Part shown: in pieces, positions 12,200 to 23,236 of the stretch
How the letters are laid out: each line of letters starts with the position of its first letter
Numbering within the stretch: the first letter of the stretch is position 1
Source: Omphalotus guepiniiformis
Lineage: Eukaryota; Basidiomycota; Agaricomycetes; Agaricales; Omphalotaceae
Direction of reading: 5' to 3'
Assembly: GCA_028554645.1 (NCBI GenBank)
Contig: JAQOOI010000057.1
Location: 186,001-250,000 of the forward strand
Length of the DNA: 64,000 nucleotides
Program-made: the position numbers and the translations under genes
Notes under the pieces: generated by a model
Told to the model about the DNA's origin: nothing
Databases searched by the model: none
Seen by the model: the letters and a program-made list of their open reading frames with translations, nothing else

Positions 12200-12955
12200 C
12201 GTCGCGCTAGGGTATGTTCTAGGTAAAGTCGATGCCCTTCGAAGTTAACGCTGAGTTGAATATCCGGTGAGGTCGTAATAACGCGAAAGCTTGCAGCTGA
12301 GGCTGAGTGATGGAAGAAAGGAAAGAGGTTGAATAAATGAAGGAACAGAGGGACCAGAACAAGCTGGACTCAAAAATGAAGGTGGGTGGTGGTGGTTATA
12401 AGTAAAGATGAAGATGAAGGGGAAATCTGGATTTGTTTCAAATTTGGACAAAAGGCCCACTTGCAACAATGCAACGTACGTAATCATCTGTCCTCGCATC
12501 AGCGCCAGCTTTAGCTTCTGCGCCTGTTTCTCCCTTGAAAAGAGCTAAAAAGACAAAGCTTCCAAGTGACTTCTGAGCACTTAGGAGCACGTTCGCTTCT
12601 AAAATTCAGCTATTCGTGACGTGTCTACTTAGCTAGGCGGGGCCCATGCTTGGGACGAAGCTATCGATATGGGGATTCTGACCTTGGAACATTCTTGATT
12701 ACTCGTTCTATTGTAATTATGAAGGTTGAAGCATTGCAACGCATTCAGAAGGATTCATTCGAGTTTGAGGTAATCATGAAGTTCGGACATCTGGAATATC
12801 GCTGAAGAAAATCGAGGCTGCATTCATGCGGCAAAAGCCGGAGGACCAAGGTCTGTGGACCATACCATGGACTACTTAATGCATATATGGGCCATGTGAT
12901 GTGGGGTACATACACGCTTCTACTGCGTGCTTTTTTCAACAGCCTTTCCACCTTC

Positions 12956-13855
12956 ATGTCGAGCCACTTCACTGATTCTTTACTTGTAGACTCTTACCAC
13001 CCTCAATTTGACTGTGAGGACGCTGATACAGTCCTACGCTCCGCAGAAGGAACATTATATCGTATCCCTTCATTCGTGCTACGAACCACATCAGGGTTCT
13101 TCAATTCCATGCTTTCGCTTCCGAGTCCAAAAATCAACGAAGGAGCAGAGGTAACTGCTGAGAGAAAACTTCATTCTACACCCATTCCGATACCTCAGTC
13201 CAATAAAGTCCTCGAAAGGATTCTACGCATGATGAGTGGCTTGGAGATTCCCAGATGGGAATCTTTTGACGAAGTCGAAGAATTGTTGACGCTAGCTGAG
13301 AGTTGGGATGCACCAGGACCTCTTTCCGTTATTCGATCAGGAATCACTGCTCCAATGTTTCTTGCGGATCCTCTTCGTTTGTATCGAGTTACCACTCATT
13401 TTGGTTGGGAGGAAGAAAGCAAGCTTGCATCGAATCGCACGCTAAGCTTGAACCTTTACGATGACGAATATCAAGATGTCTTGAACCGTCTATCCTCTAG
13501 GCATCTGCTAGCTCTATTGAGGCTTCACAAAGGCAGGAGAGACGCTATGAAGAGGTTTCTTGACGACCCCGACCTGTTTAATGCTGGAAATGGGACCACT
13601 GCTTGCCGTCAGTGTGGTTCAGCTTTGAATAATTACCCGTGGAGAGAGCTTAAAGCCAGGATTTTCTGGGAGTTGGATAGACGGCCACTGGGAGACACAG
13701 TTTCCGGATTGGAGATGGAGGAATGGCCAGAGACAGTTGCGTGCTGGCGAGCAGGATGTAAACGAACCGGTTGCCAGAATGTTGTGATGTATGACAAGGT
13801 CGAGACATTGGCAAAACTGAGAGGGTGTGTGGAGAAACTCCCGATGACGGTGTAA
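12956..13855 (+). CDS. BTB/POZ-domain protein, Agaricomycete family
   Basis: A single exon of about 299 residues. The N-terminal half has the BTB pattern usual in mushroom proteins: a strand beginning DSYHPQFD, then ADTVLRSAEGTLYRIPSFVL, then TTSGFFNSML, and later helices EVEELLTLAESWDAPGPLSV and PLRLYRVTTHFGW. Such domains mediate dimerisation or Cullin-3 adaptor contacts in other systems; the role of this family is not known to me. The C-terminal part has a CRQCGSALNN segment and a CWRAGCKRTGCQ cluster, possibly a metal site. I chose the ATG at 12956, since the preceding in-frame codons from 12887 resemble leader sequence. The gene converges on the dynamin-like gene. Confidence 0.75.
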   Translation: MSSHFTDSLLVDSYHPQFDCEDADTVLRSAEGTLYRIPSFVLRTTSGFFNSMLSLPSPKINEGAEVTAERKLHSTPIPIPQSNKVLERILRMMSGLEIPRWESFDEVEELLTLAESWDAPGPLSVIRSGITAPMFLADPLRLYRVTTHFGWEEESKLASNRTLSLNLYDDEYQDVLNRLSSRHLLALLRLHKGRRDAMKRFLDDPDLFNAGNGTTACRQCGSALNNYPWRELKARIFWELDRRPLGDTVSGLEMEEWPETVACWRAGCKRTGCQNVVMYDKVETLAKLRGCVEKLPMTV

Positions 13856-14058
13856 TGGTCAGGTTCAGCGAGAGTTATATACTTTCGACTGGAACAAATA
13901 GAAATTATTGTCTAGAAATGGTATCTTGAATATACAAAGGAGTTTTCACAAAATGTTGCTATGAGATATTCTACCAGTGAAATCTTCGCGAGGCAAGACA
14001 TCCACCTCGTTCACATTGATAGCAAGGTAAATTGCCGATGTGAGAGTACGAGAATCTC

Positions 14059-16900
14059 CTAATACGCCGCCAACTTCTCTTCAATAGCCTTCAGCTGGTC
14101 AATCTTCTTCTCCAGTGACTTTCTCTTCTCCGAGACTATAGGATCCTCGCTCACAAGCTCCTTCATCCTAGCCGAAGTATCCGGGCAATTCAGGAGATAA
14201 CCAAACAACTTCTCGAACAAATCAGATGCGAATGTCTGGTTGAGTTCGTGCTCTATAAGAAGCGGGATGACATCGATGTATCGCTATTTAAAAAACGAAA
14301 ACATATGCTATCAGCGGTCCGGTGAAGTAAAAAGCGGGAGGGGTAAAGAGGTAATTGCTCGTACTTTGAAGGCCACTTTGAAGTATGCTCGGACTCCAGC
14401 CATGAGATTTCGTTCATCCTCATAATCATATTCGAAGCTGGTAGCTCTGTATATGCCGTCCGATGCGTAACGCGCCGGATGGAAATGCGCGTGCCACTTG
14501 CGTCTCTCCGCATCATACTCGTGGTAATTCTGAGTATAAAGCGGATCGCTTTCAGTCTTGATGACCTTCTCGAGTGTAATCAGTACTTCCTCCTTCCGTG
14601 CAATAAGTTTCTCCTGCATGAAAGAACTACAAGAAAACTTCCTGTCACCTCTCGCGTACGTGATAGAATATCTAACAAACAACTCACTCGACAAATGCTT
14701 TCAACAAAGGGTACTGTGACAATCTTGCCGCTGTAAGCGTCTGGACAGTCTCGTCCATGTTCTCGTATACGGTGTTGAAGCATGTAATGGAAGGCTCGCG
14801 CCATTTGCAAGTCGATCGCCGTACAAGCTCTTTCGTAGCTTCGAATGGAACGTGACCAGGAAGTTCCCAGCCGATAGAGCTATCAGAAATGTTCAGATAA
14901 GAGAGAAAACAGAAAAAGTGTTCTACATACTTGACGATGACCGCTCTAACGTCAAGTAGATTCAAAGTCTCCATGGCAGAGTTAGGAGTGGCAGATCTTT
15001 CTGGAGAAGGAACAACAGTGTCGTTGAAACCATCTAGATCCGCACTACTGTATCCTCCCTGCTGGTAAGATGTGTACGGATGGAAATCGAGGCCGGTTTT
15101 CCAAATATCGCGCTTGAGTTGCGCATAGATGGAGCGGCTTTTCCTAGCAACTCCTTTATTAGCCTCTCCCATGACCGCCCGGCGGATATCATCACAGAGT
15201 CCATTCAATATCCGTGCTACTTCTACGGAAGGCTCACTAGACGGAGGTGGCGGAAGTCTCGATAGCTCATCGCTAGTTATCTTGAGTAACTCCTTGACTT
15301 TATCCTTGAGCTCTGGAAGACTTTGAGTTCGCGCGTGAGATAGTCACCAAAACATAGTATACAATGCAGAACGAAGAGGCTCACTTGGATTCGATAAGGT
15401 CAACCAACAGCTGGCTCACGTCCGAGACGAGGTTTGGTATACCAAAACGTTTGCGATCAGGAAACCGAATCCATGGTTCCTTGTTAAAGAAATCCGAAGC
15501 AATCCGTTGAGATTGCTCTCGATCGAGGTTCCGAGCTCGCTCAGCATCGTCAGGCAAGCGAACACAGTAATAGCCATGTCTGAGATGATGTTCTTCGTTC
15601 GTATCACTATTCTCAATAATCGTTAACCATTGCTGGCGAAGCCCAGTGGAACCTGCAGAGGGCACGTCTGGCTTCGTAACGACCCCTGACAAAAATGTCA
15701 GTTCAAATTTGGAGCAAAGAGCGTGGCGAATCACCAATGGTTCTGTCACCGTTCGCATTGCAGTTTCTGGCCATATGAGCAGCAGCCTGGTTTTGTATAT
15801 CGTCTAAGCCACCATAAGCAGTCGATTAACTATTTTTGATACAACCCGACGCTCACCAGACATGGGAAGAGTGACTAGAATCAACGTGTTCTCACTTCCA
15901 TCACCAGAGATATATGAAAGCGAGAGGTCTTTGACAAGTTGAACTGTCTCTGGACTCGCATTCTGTATCAAACCTATGTAGTACATACACAAGGATATTT
16001 TGATTTGGATTTAGAACAGATTATGGTTATGAACCGCAACGTACCTGGTAGGTCAATGAAGGACAGATCAGTGAGGCCTGGGCCTTTAAGGTGAATCTCC
16101 ACCACGTCGTTTGAGAAGGACTGCATGTCCTTGTCGGTTTTCAAAAGGTTGCCTAATTCTGTTCGTGACATCTTGTAGAAATCGTCAGATGAACGATGAG
16201 GAGATAGAATTGCCGCCTGCGCTCGCCGAATCCAAAGTTCAACACTGGATTTTTCGAAGATTTCTGGGGAAAAGGGAGAGCTTTTGTAAGATTTACCGTC
16301 ACTTTCATGCTTTCTGAGAGATATCGTGCATGACCAGGTGACGCCTCCCGTCATCTCGCAATACATCGGGCATCTTATGGTAGTATGAGTATCGAGGGTG
16401 TATTAGAGTAGGTAATACTACTTACCGGGTGCAGGTCCCGCTATCACGGGGAACATTGATCTAGCAACGTGATGAATGATCAAAAGACCGTGAAGAGTAA
16501 TGTATGAATCAGTATGATGCCTACCTCAGATACTGCTTCAACTAGCGAGCTCTTCCCGGCTGTAGAACGAGATGTGACGTCAATGGCGTTGAGTGAACGA
16601 TGGACATAGTACGATGAGGCGATAAAGCAAAGCTTACCTGACTGGCTACCTATGACAGCCACACGAGGTAGAGCAAAGAATGCACCGGCCCTGCAGAACA
16701 AGATTGAGCATGTATTCGAAACAGCGGATAATGTAGATCCAAGATACACACCCCAATTCTTCTAGCTCCTTGTTCAACGCGAGCAGCTCGCGACATTTGC
16801 GAGCATATGCAGTCTGGGATACGCTTGTGTTTTCGGGCGAGGTGCCATCAGAGGACGACGACCCGTGTCCTGTCCCTTTTCGTGTATTCCACCTCTTCAT
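14059..16900 (-). CDS. dynamin-superfamily (Mx-like) GTPase
   Basis: A multi-exon gene starting MKRWNTRKGTG at 16900 and ending KIDQLKAIEEKLAAY at 14059. The GTPase signatures are present after splicing: P-loop VIGSQS joined to AGKSSLVEA (G1), VPRDSGTCTR (switch 1 Thr), FIDLPG (G3) and VVTKPD (G4). CPMYCEMTGG and an AHMARN helix follow the family order. Downstream are a helical middle/stalk region (IARILNGLCDDIRRAVMG-type sequence) and a GED-like C-terminal helix. There is no clear PH or proline-rich domain, so it resembles the short Mx/Vps1-like fungal class rather than classical endocytic dynamin. A membrane-remodelling role is inferred from the family. Exon borders in the 3' half were not all fixed. 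Confidence 0.85.
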
Positions 16901-17846
16901 GACGGAAAGCTGAAAACAGGATGATGATAGTGGTGGTGAGTCGAGGATGCCAGTGGTTACTGGGTGGTTGAAACAGTTATACTTATATATCGAAGTGCAC
17001 GAGGCAACGAAGTATACAGTATCAGATGCGAGTCAAAGTATCGTATTACTGTACCCTGTGGAAGAACAGGTCATGAGCGGATATAGAGTGATTATGCACA
17101 GCTACCGCGGACCCACAAAAGATCCGCCTACTTTCGGGCGAAACAGTAGGCGTCGACCTTTACAGCTATCATCCTTCGAAAGGGATGACACAAGCTGCTG
17201 CTGTTGCAGATTAGTACCGAAATGCATTGGTGGGCGCTCAGAGAAGCTTTTACGCAAGAAACGCTTCCGCCTACACGACTCTATCAAGCGCTCGTACTTG
17301 GATTGGGATAGAGATTACTTGAATGATATCGCATCGTGTTGATGCCTTGTTACGCCCTAAGCACCTCTAGAGACACATAGAAGCTTCAATATAGCTGTAG
17401 TGTACAAGCTTCGTACACACATTGCATTGCTTGCACTCCCTGTCAGGCAAACATGTGCCGCATCGATTACTAGTACATATTATCATTCTGTTCCGGTAAT
17501 GGCAATGAAGCATTGTATACACGCACCGTGCACAGCAGAGATAAGTTAGGATGCAGTAAGGGCGCATACACGAGTAATATCAGGAAGAAAGGATAGCACA
17601 TTGCGATTTTGATTCTGTGACGATGAAGGGAGGAGAAGAAGGGTTGCGACCAACACACCTTAGTCTCTAGTAGGCGTAGACGAATAACATTCAAAATGTA
17701 AACATGTAAACACGGCCGGGCCGACGGCAACTATACATTACATAAGCACCGGCCTAACTTTCTTTGAATCTTTCTTAACTTTCATTCAACTATCAGAGTC
17801 ACCGCGAGTTGCCACCGAGTGGCACTAATCAGTGTCAGTGACCAAT
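16901..17846. other. intergenic interval without a recognisable gene
   Basis: This is the 5' region of the dynamin-like gene and of the cullin-like relic. Short open frames on both strands lack splice logic or family features. No repeat structure was noticed. Confidence 0.5.
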
Positions 17847-18842
17847 ATGTCCTTCCGAGTCAGCAAGATACCGAATGATCCATAAGACTCCTTATCTTCA
17901 TTTTGGGAAAAACTTCTCCCTGCTCTTGATATTCTTTTCAACTTTTCCAAGTCTTCGCTTGATGCTGCTGAAAGTTGGCGCCGTCAAGTACTTACAAATC
18001 TACACCTCTTGTTTCAACTATGTCGTATGGGAGAATACGTCTGTACGTCCGCGCGCGCCTCAGAGATCTGGTCAGGGAATCGAGGTCGTTTCACCGGTGG
18101 AACTTGACCTATCCGAGTCGGAGGAGCTATATGAGGCTTGGGACTCTGATTTGCCACCCGGACTCTCTGCGTACAAAAAGCTTGACGAATATGTCACTAC
18201 TGTCACCTGCAAACTCGCAGACTCGAGCACTTCTCTGACCAGCTTACCGCTGCTCAGATTCGTTCTTTCCACCTTCGATGATTACTTCTCTGCTATGAGC
18301 ACAGTCGCTCGTCTGCTTATGTATCTCGATCGCAAAGTTACTAATCGATACATTCAAGCAGGCAAAGGCTGGTACTCCTTTAGCGCCATGGACCGTCCTC
18401 CTGACCCTTCTGAATACAAACAACAAAACTAGTCGAGCGGGCTAGTCAGGAGAGAGAATACGTCTTTCACGCAATGAACCCAGCTGTCATGGAAGAAATC
18501 GAATCTTGGATAGAAGCTGGAACCCATTTGGATCATATCGTGCATATCTTACCTCTCGGACTCCGACGTCTTAGAGTGCAATTTTTAGAGCCGCTCTTGA
18601 TGTCTTTGCCTGGTGATGAACCAGGAAGTAATGGCAAGCTTGGTTTCGCTATCGAAGAGCTGTTGACATCCGCGTCGTCAACGCTAGAATTGGACGAGCA
18701 AGAGAGAGCCGAAATGATTTTCGACTTGAGTAAACTGTTTAGGAAGTCAGGTTATGTTCTGGCGCATCCAGTACGGGCTGATTTTTCTACAGTACGGGCT
18801 CAATTAGAAAAATCAGCTGCAAGTATCCCGTTGATTGATTGA
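17847..18842 (+). pseudogene. decayed cullin N-terminal-repeat-like gene
   Basis: Pieces in different frames resemble the cullin N-terminal repeats in order: SSFWEKLLPALDIL, then VKYLQIYTSCFNYVV (compare the cullin YTxVYNYC motif), then LLRFVLSTFDDYFSAMSTVARLLMYLDRK (compare the W..Y..S..VL..I..YLNRHW region). After a frame change come LVERASQEREYVFHAMN and the frame from 18474 to 18842. Three defects are visible. There is an in-frame TAA 12 codons after the ATG at 17847. There is a frame change around 17960. A second frame change lies near 18425, where the upper frame ends at TAG. No intron with acceptable borders repairs them. The cullin-homology C-terminal domain and neddylation site are absent. 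Sequencing error is possible, but three faults argue for a relic. Confidence 0.55.
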
Positions 18843-19006
18843 GTTGGTCCTGATATACTATCCTATCAATATTCCTACAATCGAATGTAGCTTCAACCTT
18901 GACATACGAGTACCTTTATTTACCTGACATTGCTCCCACAACGCTAATTGGCTTTGAACATTGTTGCATAGTTCAAGAAATCGAACTTTGTTCAATAAGG
19001 ACCCCT

Positions 19007-20442
19007 TCACGCTGCCTTGCAGAAATGCTTGTGCGACGGCCAAGCCATACGTTGACTGCGAGTCAAAAAAAAACTCAGTATCACACCATACCAGAAGAAT
19101 ACAACAGAAAGACCGCAACCAACCATTCACGCCCACAATAGTAAACCAATTTGCACCTTGAACACTTCTGTAAATCCTTCTCCTTAATCTCTTCGCAATA
19201 AGCACATTGACGCGGATTCTTGTGTTTCCATGCACCAGATACATCTGGTCGATCCTCCTTCGTACCGAGCACCTTATCACGCGAACTTGGCTCAGTGCGC
19301 TTGGTTTTACCGCCTTGAGCGACCATGTTGTCAATCTTCTCAAGCTCGCTTGGAAGGAGTACGGGCTTGAATTTATCTGCGTTCACGTGAAAGATAGAGG
19401 GCTTTGTCGTCTTTGGAGTTGATTCGGGATCGGAGAGTTTATCGAGAAAGTCAGGGTTGAGTTTTAGTTCGTGAGCAGGGGTAGTATAGGTTGCGCGGAC
19501 CCTGACAATAATACTTAGTATGAGCGGAACGGGAAGAGGTAAATAAGACGAAAGTAAACGTGCCAATATGGTTCAGGTTGCTTCCAATCATGATGAAGAT
19601 AAGTCAACAAACACATAAATCGGTCTGCATGGTACTTTGTTAACGCGTCGTAGTCATGATGGGAGAGATTGCCGCAGTCGCAAGTACTAGGGAACACCAT
19701 GACGAGGAGAAAACGAGTGAGAGTCATATCGGTGAAAATGAGATGGCCCCAGTCACGCTAAAGTGTAAAACAAGTCAGTCGGGGGGTGCTAGAAAGAACG
19801 AGCTTGAATGATTTCTAACATACCTCCCGCTTGGCCGAGGATTTGACGATCTAAACCATGCGACCACTTATTAAACATGATGAATTCAGAACAAAGAGTG
19901 TGCGCACCTCGTATCGATACAGAATGGGAGCCCATCGATTCTCAAATATAAGCTCTGGTTCATTCTCCATTTTATCAGACCATTTCGCTACTTCTTCAAT
20001 CACAGCTCTACGGGCGTAATATTCTTGTGTGCTCAAATCAGTCGCATCTTCAGGGTCACCGTAAAATTTTCGAGTGACATCGTTCATAGAAATTCCAAGA
20101 GAAGTGCATTGACATAGACGGCGCGTCGCACAAGTTTCGGATGTGTTAACCATCATCATGGGACTGAATCTTGACAACATGATCTTGTAAATATGAGGAT
20201 TGTTGGAAGTCGTTTTGGTTTAAACTTACGATGGGAGACGTGAAAATGCTGAAGCTAGGTCCTCCATACTGAACTTTCAGGCTGTCGATAGGGTTGGGTC
20301 AAAGAAACAAAGTTTAGAGTAATAAAGTAAGGTAAGCGATCAAATATTTGCATGAGGGCAGGTCTGAGCGTGTAACGACTACGTGATTTCTCTAGTTCCG
20401 TTGCAAATGCACTAGTACTCACTTCCCAGTTCCGGCTTCCAT
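19007..20442 (-). CDS. MYND-type zinc-finger protein
   Basis: Exons 20442-20423, 20281-20230, 20183-19908, 19850-19824 and 19757-19560 join in frame (MEAGTGN/LKVQYGG, FTSPI/IMLSRF, LYRYE/IVKSSAKRE/RDWGHL). The last two carry KPSIFHVNADKFKPV and then the MYND finger: CAYC...CSRCKLVYYCGREC, QRMAWPSHKHFCKAA and stop. The cysteines and His form the usual C-x2-C/C-x2-C/YC-x3-C/H-x3-C set. MYND domains bind proline-rich peptides; these mushroom proteins are otherwise uncharacterised. The final intron (19056-19123) has an unusual GTTGGT donor. The junction near 19500-19560 leaves the frame one base off with the obvious GTTTAC donor and GTCAG acceptor, so the true splice or a frameshift there is unresolved. 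Confidence 0.7.
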
Positions 20443-20552
20443 GCAGACCTCACGTAGACTGTATTTACTCAAGCAGATGGCCTCAGAATCACTGTCTCAG
20501 GCCAATTCAAGTATCAAATCGAAAGGCACCTTCGAACCCTGCCACGCAATAT

Positions 20553-21753
20553 CTACAGGCTTTTCCCAATACCGGCAGAGAAATCCGAAAACCACACATC
20601 CTGATCTCGTGGCGAAGCATAAGAGGAATCGTGTCCTGCAGACAAGCATTAACAATTGAACGAAACGGTAGAGATATACTAAGACTTACCACCAAAGAAC
20701 GTCTGCATCTGAATTCCTCTAATCTTTCCAGCATCCGATTTCCGAATAACCAAACCAGTAACCTTGATCACACTCTTTCCTTCAAAAAACAACTCAATTT
20801 CCCCATTCTCCTGCCCAACATCGTTCAATTTGACCCTTTGACTGACTGTGTTCCACTTCCCAGACTTGAACGTGAACGCGCCACGGGAGATTGACGTCCC
20901 GTATGTAGGATTACATTCGGTGTTGGGCATCTTGCAAATCTTATCGTTGGGAGAGAATGTCTTGTCGATATTCGAGGGAGGAAGGTAGGTGTATACCTCT
21001 CCCGCTCCGTCTGCACGCCACATTAAACGCACGGAAAAGCAATCTGTAGCTTTGCGACCGCCTGAGCAAGATATGGCCACTTTGTCAGAGTCTCCTCCAT
21101 CTAAGCCCAGGTACTGGTTAATTAGAAAGTTTCGAGTAATGGTATAAGAGAGACAACGTACATAAACCAGGAAGTTTCCCGCCCTTATTCCACTCGAAAC
21201 CCTCCTCAAAGAATATAGAATACGAGAACACCGCCTCCTGGGCAGTGCTCAAATCCACACTCGAAGGACCTGGAGCATAGAACGAGAGTCCTCCTTGTGG
21301 TTTATGGGTATACGTATAAGAGCCTTTAGGATAATGCGCTTTCATGCCAATATGACCATCAGGCGCAGCAACATATGGATGTTGTAGCGAATTGATTTCG
21401 TTTTTCGGCCGGAACGTCGCGTCGCTAAGAGGCAGTGCGCCTGAAGCACCTGGCAGTGTCGTCCATTTCTTATTTACGGTGACAGGAAAGAGGTTGGCAA
21501 GAGACGTAGAATCGTTTGAAGATCCACCTCCTTGAGAATTTGAGCTCGATGTTGAGCTCGGATCTGAAGTAGACGACGTCTTGGATTCAGAATGCGATTT
21601 CTCGGGACTCCTCGGAATCAATGCCCTATGGTAATGGACAATCGGTGTTGGTGTTAACGTGCTGATAGTCTTATCAGCTCGTGGCAATGGCGCTGCGAGG
21701 ACAGATGCGCTCAAGGTGAGGAGAGAAACCAGAATTGGAGAGACGGAGAACAT
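20553..21753 (-). CDS. secreted polysaccharide lyase family 14-like protein
   Basis: Three exons: 21753-21162, 21100-20690 and 20635-20553. The splice KLPGL/YGGDSDK restores a motif typical of PL14 proteins; the last join gives FFGG/HDSSYASPRDQ and the end GIGKSL. The signal peptide is MFSVSPILVSLLTLSASVLA, followed by a Ser-rich linker. The catalytic-domain marks are YVAAPDGHIGMKAHYPKGSY, FFEEGFEWNKGGKLPGL, FSVRLMWRADGAGEVYTYLP and DVWFSDFSAGIG, in the expected order for a beta-jelly-roll lyase. PL14 members from algal viruses and molluscs cleave alginate or glucuronan; the substrate of the basidiomycete enzymes is not evident from sequence. It ends about 110 bp upstream of the MYND gene's start, on the same strand. 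Confidence 0.8.
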
Positions 21754-23236
21754 TTGCGAATAAACGGACCGGACGTTTATTTTGTCGACCTGCAACAGCA
21801 CTAAGGAAGGTTGGGGGGGAGGCACCAGGCTCTACCCGACCATCCTCGACAACTAGTTGCTTTTATGTTTGGGCTTTTAGACGCCCACACGCTACCTATG
21901 TTGATTATGGATCAACATATATGCACTAGGGGCAATGCTGTGTGTAGCGCCCACAAGACACAGCTTCATGTTACACTTATTTCTGAGCGAGGGAAGTGTG
22001 TATGAAACCAGGGGGTAGAGCGCTCTCACTATCTCCTGTAGCAAATGTCAGTTGATAGCATACATTCGAGGGATTGTAGACTGTACGCCGTACCACTAAC
22101 GACACAGATCATCCCCTTCCAACTTCCATAACAAACAAAGCAACATCGTATGAGGATGAATCTCAGTACGGCATCGAAAAGAAAGATGGCGAGTGCCTGA
22201 ATGCGAAACTGGTTTGACGCTTTGAGGCAGTGCCCAGTGCCCACTCTCTGATCTCTTGCAGCCTTCCTTAGGTCTTGAGCCTTGGCATCTTGTAAATTCA
22301 GGATTTCGCCATGATCATCGCAGATTCTCCGAGTCTAGAAGGTATGTCCTAGCTTTTTGTCCCGTATATAGCTGGAATACGACAGAATTCAATCGATTGA
22401 ATTTGAAGAGGAATCAGGATGGAACGAAGAAGTTAGGCCGAACCCTGAGTTTATAACTTGAAACTCAACGCATATATGGGCCGCACGTAGCTGTGAGGGT
22501 CACACGCACTCAGTACCAGAGGAAGGAAAAAACAGAGGGCCAAGGGGCGCCAGCACTGGTGTTGATGCATGATGAGTAGATGTCGTAGATGAATTAGATG
22601 AATTAGATGAATACAATTGAAATTCGGAAGGAACGAGAGGTGGCTGTGCAGTGATGGCCGGAGCAACCGGGACGGCCATAACTCTGTGCAGTGACAAGAG
22701 TCCAAGTCTCCAATAGTCTACAACCACGACAGGCATCTTACAGACCGACCAATCGTCAAAAAGAACGTTTACTGCACAAAAATATTATTCGCAAACGGTA
22801 AGTAAGTTACACGATATAATAGTAATACATGCGTGGGATGGACGGATGGATGGATGGACACGATACGATACAGCAAAAGCAAAAGCGTGAGCAGCAAAGG
22901 CCAACCAGGGACAGAGCAAACCCCAAGGAAATATGAAGGTAGAGGAGAGGTGGAGGTGAAGGAAGGGGTGAGTAAATGTAAGAAAAAATGTTATAATGCG
23001 CTACAAGATTCGTATCTATGGGAATTTTAGTTTTTCGTTGGAATCAATCGATACAAGAGAAGGAAGTTTTGGTTGGTAGGGATACAAAGTGGAGCGGGCA
23101 GGAAAAGGATAATGAAACATTCAAAAAAAAAAAAAAAGAGAGAGAGAGAGAAAAAAAGGTTCATAACTTGAAGTCCAAGGGCATCTTTCACATCACCTCA
23201 TAAAATTCGTCAATCTCACATCGTCCCTCCGGATCC
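21754..23236. other. intergenic interval with simple repeats, no gene seen
   Basis: It contains short ATGAATTAG repeats at about 22587-22613, a GGATGGAC/GGATGGATGG tract near 22836-22860 and poly-A/GA runs at 23124-23158. Short frames on both strands do not look coding. Confidence 0.5.

Noticed and set aside
22451..22736. minus-strand frames rich in His and Ser near 22.5 kb
   Set aside because: Produced by simple ATGAATTAG-type repeats; two overlapping frames are equally open, which argues against coding.
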